DNA of 5,217 nt, taken from positions 1 through 5,217 of the forward strand of contig JAJZSM010000128.1 in NCBI GenBank assembly GCA_021849765.1, read 5' to 3'. This document shows, in pieces, positions 1 to 5,217 of this stretch. A model generated the notes under the pieces. It was not told the DNA's origin and did no database searches. It saw nothing but the letters and a program-made list of their open reading frames with translations. Positions within the stretch are counted from its first letter, which is position 1. Each line of letters opens with the position of its first letter. The DNA comes from Actinomycetes bacterium (GTDB lineage: Bacteria > Actinomycetota > Acidimicrobiia > Acidimicrobiales > RAAP-2). The position numbers and the translations under genes were made by a program.

Positions 1-111
1 CGATCTCTGCAAGCGGCGGTCTTCCTCGTGGCCCTCGTCTATACGGTGACGAACCTCGCCGCTGACATGTTGTACGCCGTACTCAACCCTCGCGTCCGGT
101 TGGACTCGTGA
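1..111 (+). CDS. DppB/OppB-family ABC transporter permease, C-terminal fragment
   Basis: Frame 1 is open from the window edge to TGA at 109-111 and gives 36 residues, the C-terminal end of an inner-membrane permease. The fragment has a hydrophobic stretch (about residues 5-16) followed by N18-L-A-A-D-M-L-Y25 and N29-P-R-V-R33. This matches the usual ending of DppB/OppB/GsiC-type permeases, where the last transmembrane helix leads into a N-L-x-x-D-x-x-Y-x-x-x-D-P-R-I/V-R tail; here the first acidic residue of the D-P-R motif is Asn29. In the family this subunit pairs with a DppC-type permease to form the translocation channel, and exactly that gene follows. The stop overlaps the next gene's GTG start by four bases. 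The fragment is short, but the tail motif and the neighbour make the family call fairly safe. The substrate cannot be read from it. Confidence 0.85.
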   Translation, partial: RSLQAAVFLVALVYTVTNLAADMLYAVLNPRVRLDS

Positions 112-983
112 GCGTCACCCTGGCGACGACGCGCGCGCAGCGCCTGGACTCGCGTCGCGCTCGCGCTCGCGCCGTTCTCGGTCAGCTCGTGCGTTCGGTG
201 AGCTTCGATGTGGGCGCCCTCATCGTGGTGTTCTGGATTGTCGACGCGATCTTCTGGCACGTCATGGTCCCCCAGGATCCCCAGGCGCTCAATCCGCTGA
301 TCGCCCTGAAGGCGCCGTCGGCCGCCCACTGGTTCGGTACGGACTGGCTGGGTCGCGACGTCTTCTCGCGTACCCTCGCCGGCGCGACGTCGGTGCTCGA
401 GATCGCGCCACTCGCGACCGTGCTCGGGATCGCCGGCGGGACCATCGTCGGCCTGGTGACCGGCTACTACGGCGGTGCGGTCGACGCGCTGGTGATGCGC
501 CTCGTCGACGCCTTCCTCGCCTTTCCGCTCGTGATCATCGCGGTGCTGGTGCTCTCGCTGCTCGGGACCTCGGAACTCACGGTCATCGTGCTGATCGGCG
601 TGATCTTCACCCCGGTCGTGTCGCGTACTGTGCGCTCGGTGGTGCTCGTCGAACGCGACAAGGAGTACGTCGCGTCGGCGCGACTGCGCGGCGAGAGCGG
701 CTGGTACATCATGACTGCGGAGATCCTGCCCAACGTGACCACGCCCATCATCGTCGAATCAACGGTCCGCCTGGGCTACGCGATTTTCACCGCGGCGACC
801 CTGTCGTTCCTGTCGCTCGGTATCCAGCAGCCATCACCTGACTGGGGGCTCACCATCTCCCTCGGTCGTCAGTACCTCCAGATTGCACCGTGGATTGTTC
901 TCTTTCCGGCCATCGCGCTCGCGACGCTCGTCGTCGCGGTGAACTTGGTCGCCGATTCCATTCAGCAGGTGATGGCCCAATGA
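108..983 (+). CDS. DppC/OppC-family ABC transporter permease
   Basis: Second membrane subunit of a peptide/nickel/oligosaccharide-class ABC importer; 291 residues, the usual length for DppC. After a basic, Arg/Ala-rich cytoplasmic N-terminus (residues 9-29) comes TM1 (about 35-54). Next is the DppC hallmark H74-W-F-G-T-D-W-L-G-R-D-V-F-S-R88, then further membrane segments near 99-118, 128-151, 157-175, 211-240 and 260-282. The EAA-type coupling segment that docks on the ATPase is visible at E186-Y-V-A-S-A-R-L-R-G195, with I206-L-P-N209 downstream. The start is GTG at 108, which overlaps the upstream stop as GTGA; no strong Shine-Dalgarno precedes it, so translation is probably coupled to the dppB-like gene. 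TM1 carries Asp46 between Trp43 and Trp50, a polar residue in an otherwise hydrophobic helix. The family is clear. The substrate is not: relatives move peptides, nickel chelates, glutathione or oligosaccharides. Confidence 0.95.
   Translation: MSVTLATTRAQRLDSRRARARAVLGQLVRSVSFDVGALIVVFWIVDAIFWHVMVPQDPQALNPLIALKAPSAAHWFGTDWLGRDVFSRTLAGATSVLEIAPLATVLGIAGGTIVGLVTGYYGGAVDALVMRLVDAFLAFPLVIIAVLVLSLLGTSELTVIVLIGVIFTPVVSRTVRSVVLVERDKEYVASARLRGESGWYIMTAEILPNVTTPIIVESTVRLGYAIFTAATLSFLSLGIQQPSPDWGLTISLGRQYLQIAPWIVLFPAIALATLVVAVNLVADSIQQVMAQ
155..172 (+). repeat. Three tandem copies of the hexamer TCGCGC
   Basis: Exact 3 x 6-base tandem repeat inside the DppC-like gene. It contributes to the alternating Arg/Ala stretch at residues 16-22 of the cytoplasmic N-terminal tail. 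It keeps the reading frame and is probably just GC-rich codon use for Arg and Ala; copy-number change would add or remove two residues without a frameshift. Confidence 0.6.
967..973 (+). promoter_or_regulatory. Ribosome binding site AGGTGAT for the fused ATPase gene
   Basis: AGGTGAT is complementary to the conserved GATCACCT segment at the 3' end of bacterial 16S rRNA and sits 6 bases before ATG 980. It lies within the last codons of the permease gene. Together with the ATGA overlap it fixes the ATPase start at 980 rather than at the further-upstream in-frame ATG at 890, which would overlap the permease by about 90 bases and add 30 residues unlike any ABC domain. Confidence 0.7.
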
Positions 984-3025
984 GTGAACTGACCACCTCC
1001 GACGACGTCCTGTCAGTGTCGAACCTCTCGATTTCGTACCGACGCCGAGCGCACGCGATGCGCGTGGTAAGCGACGTCAATTTCTCGATCCGCCGCGGCG
1101 AGGCCTACGGCCTCGTCGGCGAGTCGGGTTGCGGCAAGAGCACGATCGCCATGGCGGTGATGGCCTACCTCGCCGACAACGCGCAGATTGACGGCGGTTC
1201 GATCCGGTTGCTCGGCGATGAGGTGATTGGCGCGCGGGCCGCGGACCTACGCGACTGGCGCGCCAGCCGAGTGGCGATGGTCTACCAGGACCCCGGCTCT
1301 TCGCTGAACCCCACGATGCGCGTTGGGCGCCAGTTGGCCGAGGTCTACCGGTACCACGACCACGTGACCTGGGACCAGGCGAACGCCTCGGCGCTGTCGA
1401 TGTTCGAGCGCGTCCAATTCGCCGACCCGCGTCGAATCCTCGAGCGCTACCCCCACGAGCTCTCCGGTGGTCAGCAGCAGCGGGTCATGATCGCGATGGC
1501 GCTGGCGGCCAACCCCACCCTCTTGATCCTCGACGAACCGACGACCGGCCTCGACGCGACTGTCGAGGCGGAGATCCTCGATCTCGTCGAGGAACTGTTG
1601 CGCGACATCGGTACGGCTGCGCTGTTCATCAGCCACAACCTGGCCATCGTGAGCCGGCTCTGTGAACGGGTCGGCGTGCTCTACGCCGGACGTCTGGTGG
1701 AGGAGGGACCGGCCACCGAGGTGCTGCGCAGCCCGCACCACCCGTACTCGATTGGGCTGCTCAATAGCATTCCGCACTGGGGTGCGACCAAGGACCACCT
1801 GCGACTGCTGCCCATTCCCGGTGACCCGCCGGCCCTCGGACAGATCCCGAGCGGCTGCGCGTTCGCTGGTCGCTGCGCCATCGCCCAGGAGGCGTGCCTC
1901 GTTGCGGCGCCCCCGCTCGCACCCTGTGTTGGCGTTCGCTCACTCAGTGCGTGCCTGCGTCGCGACGAGTCCGAGGCACTGGCGGCGGTCACCGAGAAGA
2001 ACGTGGAGTCTGATCGGCCGGTCGCCGTGGCGACGCCGGTTCGTATCGGCCGCGAGGCGGTCGTCGAGGTCACTGACGTCGTCAAGCGCTTCAGTGCCCA
2101 CGGCACCGCACTGACCGCGGTCTCGGATCTCTCGCTCACGATCCACCGCGGTGAGATCCTCGGGCTGGTCGGCGAGTCGGGCAGCGGCAAGACGACGCTC
2201 GCACGCACCATCGCCGGGCTCTACCGTGCGGACGAGGGGGCGGTAACGGTTGGGGGGTCCGAGGAACGCTCGCGTGGCGAACGAGCCCGCTACCTCCAGA
2301 TGGTCTTTCAGAACCCCGACACCGCGCTCAATCCGAAGTTCCGCGTCGCCCGACTGCTCGGACGCTCGGTGAAGCGGCTCAACCACGGGCTCTCGGCCGA
2401 CGAGCGCCACGCCAAGGTCCTCGAGGTCGCGCGGTCCGTGAAGCTCCAGGAGAGCCATCTCGACCTCTTGCCTGGGGCGCTTTCGGGTGGGTTGAAGCAA
2501 CGCGTGGCGATTGGTCGTGCCTTCACCGGCGATCCGTCCGTTGTCGTTCTCGACGAACCGGCTTCGGCACTCGACGTCTCGGTTCAAGCGACGATCTTGA
2601 ACCTGCTGGTGGACCTGCAGCGCGAGCACGACCTCGCGTACCTTTTCATCTCCCACGATCTCTCGGTCGTGCGCTACCTCTCGGACCGCATCGCCGTGAT
2701 GTACCTCGGTGAACTCGTGGAGATCGGGCCGGCCGAGTCGGTTATGAGTCCCCCGCACCACCCCTACACCGAGGTCCTGCTTTCGGCCAACGCGGCGGCG
2801 ATTGCTACGGGCCGACCTCGCATCCGACTACGCGGACCATCGCCGAGCCTCGCTAATCCGCCGACCGGCTGCCGGTTCCATACGCGCTGTCCCCGGTCGC
2901 TCGGCGACCTCTGCCGCGATGTGGCCCCGCCTATGCAGCGCGGGGCTGAGGGACATGAGTATCGCTGCCACATCGATCCCGCCACCCTCGCGGCGCTGCA
3001 GTCGTCGCCCCCCGACGCGTCGTGA
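980..3025 (+). CDS. Fused double ATPase subunit (DppD-DppF type) of a peptide/solute ABC importer
   Basis: A 681-residue cytoplasmic protein with two complete ABC ATPase domains, so one chain powers the importer. N-half (about 10-330): Walker A G47-E-S-G-C-G-K-S-T55, Q-loop Q103, signature L161-S-G-G-Q-Q-Q-R168, Walker B L181-L-I-L-D-E-P187, D-loop G190-L-D192, switch H219. C-half (about 360-665): Walker A G398-E-S-G-S-G-K-T-T406, Q444, signature L501-S-G-G-L-K-Q-R508, Walker B V521-V-V-L-D-E-P527, D-loop A530-L-D532, H559. Each half ends in the Opp/Dpp extension: S-P-H-H-P-Y at 251-256, P-P-H-H-P-Y at 591-596, then four cysteines (C293, C299, C306, C325; C631, C637, C645, C663). In Opp/Dpp ATPases this cysteine set has been shown to hold a [4Fe-4S] cluster. 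Residues 330-358 look like a linker. Both catalytic glutamates (E186, E526) are present. The oddity is Leu505 in place of the usual Gln of the second signature. The partners are the two permeases just upstream. Confidence 0.96.
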   Translation: MSELTTSDDVLSVSNLSISYRRRAHAMRVVSDVNFSIRRGEAYGLVGESGCGKSTIAMAVMAYLADNAQIDGGSIRLLGDEVIGARAADLRDWRASRVAMVYQDPGSSLNPTMRVGRQLAEVYRYHDHVTWDQANASALSMFERVQFADPRRILERYPHELSGGQQQRVMIAMALAANPTLLILDEPTTGLDATVEAEILDLVEELLRDIGTAALFISHNLAIVSRLCERVGVLYAGRLVEEGPATEVLRSPHHPYSIGLLNSIPHWGATKDHLRLLPIPGDPPALGQIPSGCAFAGRCAIAQEACLVAAPPLAPCVGVRSLSACLRRDESEALAAVTEKNVESDRPVAVATPVRIGREAVVEVTDVVKRFSAHGTALTAVSDLSLTIHRGEILGLVGESGSGKTTLARTIAGLYRADEGAVTVGGSEERSRGERARYLQMVFQNPDTALNPKFRVARLLGRSVKRLNHGLSADERHAKVLEVARSVKLQESHLDLLPGALSGGLKQRVAIGRAFTGDPSVVVLDEPASALDVSVQATILNLLVDLQREHDLAYLFISHDLSVVRYLSDRIAVMYLGELVEIGPAESVMSPPHHPYTEVLLSANAAAIATGRPRIRLRGPSPSLANPPTGCRFHTRCPRSLGDLCRDVAPPMQRGAEGHEYRCHIDPATLAALQSSPPDAS

Positions 3026-3088
3026 GCGCGACGCACGGACCCGGGGCGACGGCCAGGTCTGGGACATTGACAACAACAAGGAGCAGAC
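3026..3088 (+). other. Intergenic leader between importer and enzyme genes
   Basis: The only non-coding gap of note, 63 bases. The first two-thirds is GC-rich; the last 25 or so bases (from about 3064) turn A-rich and look unstructured, which suits ribosome loading before the dehydrogenase start. I see no stable stem-loop followed by a T-run, hence no intrinsic terminator, and no paired -35/-10 promoter. Co-transcription of importer and enzyme genes is the simplest reading. Confidence 0.55.
3078..3083 (+). promoter_or_regulatory. Ribosome binding site AAGGAG for the YgcW-like dehydrogenase
   Basis: AAGGAG lies 5 bases before GTG 3089 in the A-rich end of the gap. It supports 3089 as the start. 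The resulting N-terminus (M-D-I-R-D-F-S-L-D-F-F-S-L) has the short lead-in expected before the Rossmann fold of this SDR subgroup. Confidence 0.8.
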
Positions 3089-3865
3089 GTGGACATCCGT
3101 GATTTTTCCCTGGACTTCTTCTCGCTGCGCGGTAAGAACGCCATCGTGACCGGTGGGAATACCGGTCTCGGACAAGCGTTCTCGCTGGCGCTCGCCAAGG
3201 CCGGGGCGAACGTGTTCATCCCGAGCGTCACCGACGACGAGGGAGAGACGCGCGAGCTGATTGAGGCGAGCGGTCATCAGGCCGAAGTCGTCATCGCGGA
3301 CGTCACCGCTCCCGGGGTGCCTCGCCAGGTCGTCGAGGAGTGCGTCGCGCGTTTCGGCGCGCTCGACATTGTGGTGAACTCCGCGGGGATCTGCAACATC
3401 GCCACGGTCGACCAGTTCGACCGCAGCCAGTGGGATCCGATGATCGCACTCAACCTCACCGCTCCCTTCGAACTCAGCTTCGAAGCGGCCAAGTTCATGA
3501 TGAAACAACGCTCGGGCAAGATCATCAATATCGGTTCGCTCTTCTCGCTGCTCGGGGGCCTCGGCTCACCGGCCTACGCCGCGACTAAGCACGGCCTGGC
3601 CGGGTTTACGCGCGCATACTGTGACGAACTCGCCCAGTACAACGTCCAGGTGAACGCCATTGCGCCGGGCTACTTCGCCACTGCGATGACCACGAGCACG
3701 CGGTCCAACGCCGAGCAAAACCAGCGGATCCTCGACCACATCCCCGCTGGGCGCTGGGGGGACGTGGCGGACTTGATGGGCGCGACAGTCTTTCTCGCAA
3801 GTCGCGCGGCGGACTACGTGAACGGACACCTGCTGGTGGTCGACGGTGGGTATCTCGTGCGATGA
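3089..3865 (+). CDS. ygcW: YgcW-like short-chain dehydrogenase/reductase (KduD-related)
   Basis: A 258-residue classical SDR, predicted soluble and cytoplasmic, oxidising an alcohol or reducing a ketone with NAD(P). Seen: glycine motif T21-G-G-N-T-G-L-G28, N97-S-A-G100 (in place of the usual N-N-A-G), active-site tetrad N122, S150, Y163 and K167 (Y-A-A-T-K), P193-G194 after the catalytic helix, and the ending D-G-G-Y-L-V-R. The lead-in D-F-F-S-L-R-G-K, the segment G-L-G-Q-A-F-S-L-A-L-A-K-A-G-A-N, W-D-P-M-I and Y-V-N-G-H-L-L-V-V-D-G-G-Y are what I remember of Escherichia coli YgcW, itself close to KduD (sugar-acid 5-dehydrogenase) and of about the same length. The substrate is unknown; a sugar acid or polyol is the family-based guess. 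The end of strand beta-2 reads F43-I-P-S-V-T and lacks the acidic residue typical of NAD-specific SDRs, so cofactor choice is open. A YgcU-like flavoprotein follows after 23 bases, which strengthens the name. A plain KduD is the main alternative. Confidence 0.9.
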   Translation: MDIRDFSLDFFSLRGKNAIVTGGNTGLGQAFSLALAKAGANVFIPSVTDDEGETRELIEASGHQAEVVIADVTAPGVPRQVVEECVARFGALDIVVNSAGICNIATVDQFDRSQWDPMIALNLTAPFELSFEAAKFMMKQRSGKIINIGSLFSLLGGLGSPAYAATKHGLAGFTRAYCDELAQYNVQVNAIAPGYFATAMTTSTRSNAEQNQRILDHIPAGRWGDVADLMGATVFLASRAADYVNGHLLVVDGGYLVR

Positions 3866-3873
3866 ATTCAATT

Positions 3874-3879
3874 AAGGAG
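3874..3879 (+). promoter_or_regulatory. Ribosome binding site AAGGAG for the YgcU-like flavoprotein
   Basis: AAGGAG within an AT-rich patch (3864-3881) lies 9 bases before GTG 3889 and 12 before a second in-frame GTG at 3892. It favours 3889 as the start over the in-frame ATG at 3862, which would overlap the dehydrogenase stop as ATGA but has only a weak upstream purine run. Confidence 0.75.
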
Positions 3880-3888
3880 AACGGACCC

Positions 3889-5217
3889 GTGGTGAAGACA
3901 CGATCAGATTTGACCCGCGCGCAGATAGCCGACCGGCTCGTGACACTGTTCGGCCACGAACAGGTCGACCTCGATGTCGAGCATCTACGTCGCGCGAGCG
4001 TCGACCGCTTCAAGAAGTACACGGCGGTGAACGACATCTTCGATGGCCCCTTCCCGGTGGCCGTCGTTTCGGTGACCTCTGCCGCCCAGGTGTCGGAGCT
4101 GCTGAACTTCGCCAATGAGCACCGCATCAACGTTGTCGCGCGTACCGGCGGCACCGCGACCGAGGGCGGGCTCGAGACGATCGTGGAGGACTCGATAGTC
4201 GTCGACGGGTCGGCCATGAACGCGATCCTGTCGATCGACCCGGTCAACATGATGGCGACCGCCCAGTGCGGGGTGCCACTCGAGGTGCTCGAGGACGCGG
4301 TGCGGGCCAAAGGGCTCACGACGGCTCACTCGCCTCAATCCAAGCCCATCGCCCAAATGGGTGGGCTCACCGCGACGCGATCAATCGGCCAACTCTCAAC
4401 GCTCTACGGCGGGATCGAGGACATGGTGGTGGGCCTGGAGGCGGTCTTTCCCGACGGCACGATCACACGGATCAAGAACGTGCCGCGTCGCGCGGCCGGT
4501 CCCGACATCCGCCACGTGGTGATCGGCAACGAGGGTGCGCTGTGCTTCATCACTGAGGTGACCGTCAAACTCTTCGCGTACCGTCCCCAGAACAACCGGT
4601 ACCAGGGGTTCGTCGTCGACGACATGCGAACGGGCCTCTCGATTCTGCGTGAAGTGGTCACCGAGGGGTACCGGCCGGCGGTCTGTCGGCTCTACTCGCC
4701 CGAGGACGCCCACCAGCACTTCGAGGACCTCGATCCCGGTCGGTGCCTACTGCTCTTCATCAGCGAAGGACCGGCGACAATCGCGGCGGCGACCGCCGAC
4801 GCGATCGCTTCGATCGTCGCTAGACACCCCCACGAGGTCGTGGATCCAGCGCGCATCGAGCAGTGGTTCGCCAACCTGAACTGGGGGATGGACAAGATCC
4901 TCGCCGAGCAGGCGACGATGCGAAGCGAGCATCGCCTCGGCTACACGACCGAGATCTCGGCGAACTGGTCCCAAATCGGGGATATCTACGACGCGGTCAT
5001 GGAACGGATTCGTACGACCTACCCCTACGCCTCGGACCTCACGATGCTCGGCGCACACTCGTCGCACAGCTACCAGACGGGAACCAATCTCTACTTCGTC
5101 TACGACTATGACATCGACTGCGACCCGCGCGACGAGATCACCAAGTACCACATTCCCCTGAACGCGATCATCGTCGAAGAGGCGCTGCGCCTGGGTGGGT
5201 CCATGGTGCACCACCAC
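3889..5217 (+). CDS. ygcU: YgcU-like FAD-binding oxidoreductase (PCMH/AGPS type), 3'-truncated by window
   Basis: Open to the window edge: 443 residues seen, probably 30-45 missing (E. coli YgcU is about 480). It belongs to the vanillyl-alcohol-oxidase/PCMH flavoprotein class, whose members bind FAD and oxidise hydroxy acids or, in alkylglycerone-phosphate synthase (AGPS), exchange an acyl for an alkyl group. Seen: N-terminal S37-V-D-R-F-K; FAD pyrophosphate loop R85-T-G-G-T-A-T-E-G-G94; Q126-C-G-V-P-L-E-V-L-E135; H147-S-P-Q-S with M157-G-G and T163-R-S-I-G167; Y173-G-G-I-E-D-M-V-V-G182; P205-D-I-R-H-V-V-I-G-N-E-G216; the cap domain from about 230; N400-L-Y-F-V-Y-D-Y407; and H441-H-H443 at the edge, matching the His triplet of AGPS. 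Many segments match what I remember of E. coli YgcU, including G-L-E-T near 94-97 and the S-M-V-H-H-H ending. The electron acceptor and substrate are unknown. It follows the YgcW-like gene by 23 bases in the same operon. The start could be ATG 3862 (nine more residues). Confidence 0.9.
   Translation, partial: MVKTRSDLTRAQIADRLVTLFGHEQVDLDVEHLRRASVDRFKKYTAVNDIFDGPFPVAVVSVTSAAQVSELLNFANEHRINVVARTGGTATEGGLETIVEDSIVVDGSAMNAILSIDPVNMMATAQCGVPLEVLEDAVRAKGLTTAHSPQSKPIAQMGGLTATRSIGQLSTLYGGIEDMVVGLEAVFPDGTITRIKNVPRRAAGPDIRHVVIGNEGALCFITEVTVKLFAYRPQNNRYQGFVVDDMRTGLSILREVVTEGYRPAVCRLYSPEDAHQHFEDLDPGRCLLLFISEGPATIAAATADAIASIVARHPHEVVDPARIEQWFANLNWGMDKILAEQATMRSEHRLGYTTEISANWSQIGDIYDAVMERIRTTYPYASDLTMLGAHSSHSYQTGTNLYFVYDYDIDCDPRDEITKYHIPLNAIIVEEALRLGGSMVHHH

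Noticed and set aside
890..979. Possible 30-residue N-terminal extension of the fused ATPase from ATG 890
   Set aside because: It would overlap the permease gene by about 90 bases, lacks similarity to ABC proteins, and ignores the well-placed AGGTGAT and ATGA overlap at 980.
1247..1798. Minus-strand reading frame (183 codons) opposite the first ATPase domain
   Set aside because: Antisense shadow of the Walker B and signature region; no domain and no separate ribosome binding site or spacing consistent with a gene.
1940..2761. Long minus-strand reading frame (273 codons) opposite the fused ATPase
   Set aside because: It lies wholly within a plus-strand gene with complete ABC motifs. The translation is Arg/Glu/Val-rich with no recognisable domain; GC-rich third positions create such antisense openness.
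1733..2763. Repeated DNA segment CCGCACCACCC at 1733-1743 and 2753-2763
   Set aside because: It encodes the conserved P-H-H-P motif found in both Opp/Dpp ATPase halves, so it reflects ancient domain duplication and protein constraint, not a mobile or regulatory repeat.
3053..3062. CCAG-GT-CTGG inverted repeat in the gap after the ATPase gene, considered as a terminator
   Set aside because: The arms are only four bases with a two-base loop and no T-run follows, so it cannot form a useful terminator hairpin.
3067..3072. TTGACA, a perfect match to a sigma-70 -35 element, before the dehydrogenase gene
   Set aside because: No TATAAT-like -10 occurs 16-18 bases downstream, where the sequence is already coding, and a start site there would leave no room for the AAGGAG ribosome binding site. 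Chance occurrence is more likely.
3606..4319. Minus-strand reading frame (237 codons) spanning the SDR/flavoprotein junction
   Set aside because: It runs antisense across two well-supported genes and their ribosome binding site. Its Ser/Thr/Arg-rich translation is typical of a shadow frame in GC-rich DNA.

Overview
The window is a GC-rich (roughly two-thirds G+C by eye), densely coding, single-strand segment that looks like part of one catabolic or uptake operon. The GTG starts, the GC-rich third codon positions and the fused double-ATPase subunit suit a high-GC actinobacterium. This is inference: a GC-rich proteobacterium cannot be excluded, and there is no rRNA or tRNA to decide it.

Layout: (1) positions 1-3025 hold the 3' part of a DppB/OppB/DppC-type ABC importer: the tail of a DppB-family permease, a complete DppC-family permease, and one polypeptide carrying both ATPases (DppD-like plus DppF-like halves). 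Each gene overlaps the next by 4 bases (GTGA at 108-111, ATGA at 980-983), so the three are very probably translationally coupled. The substrate-binding protein is not in view and probably lies upstream. (2) After a 63-base gap with a good ribosome binding site come two enzymes: a complete short-chain dehydrogenase/reductase that I recognise as YgcW-like (3089-3865), and an FAD-binding PCMH/VAO-type oxidoreductase that I recognise as YgcU-like (3889 to the window edge). The latter is cut off inside its C-terminal His-His-His motif. No terminator or convincing promoter separates the two modules.

Working model (inference): the importer brings in a small solute, either a peptide or, as for several Opp/Dpp-type systems, a sugar derivative. 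The NAD(P)-dependent SDR and the flavoenzyme oxidise it or its product in the cytoplasm. As I recall, ygcW and ygcU also occur close together in Escherichia coli, where their substrate is unknown. Finding the pair in a distant-looking genome behind an Opp/Dpp importer is the most interesting point here. The rest of the window is well-formed and ordinary: I see no mobile element, CRISPR array, RNA gene or broken gene.
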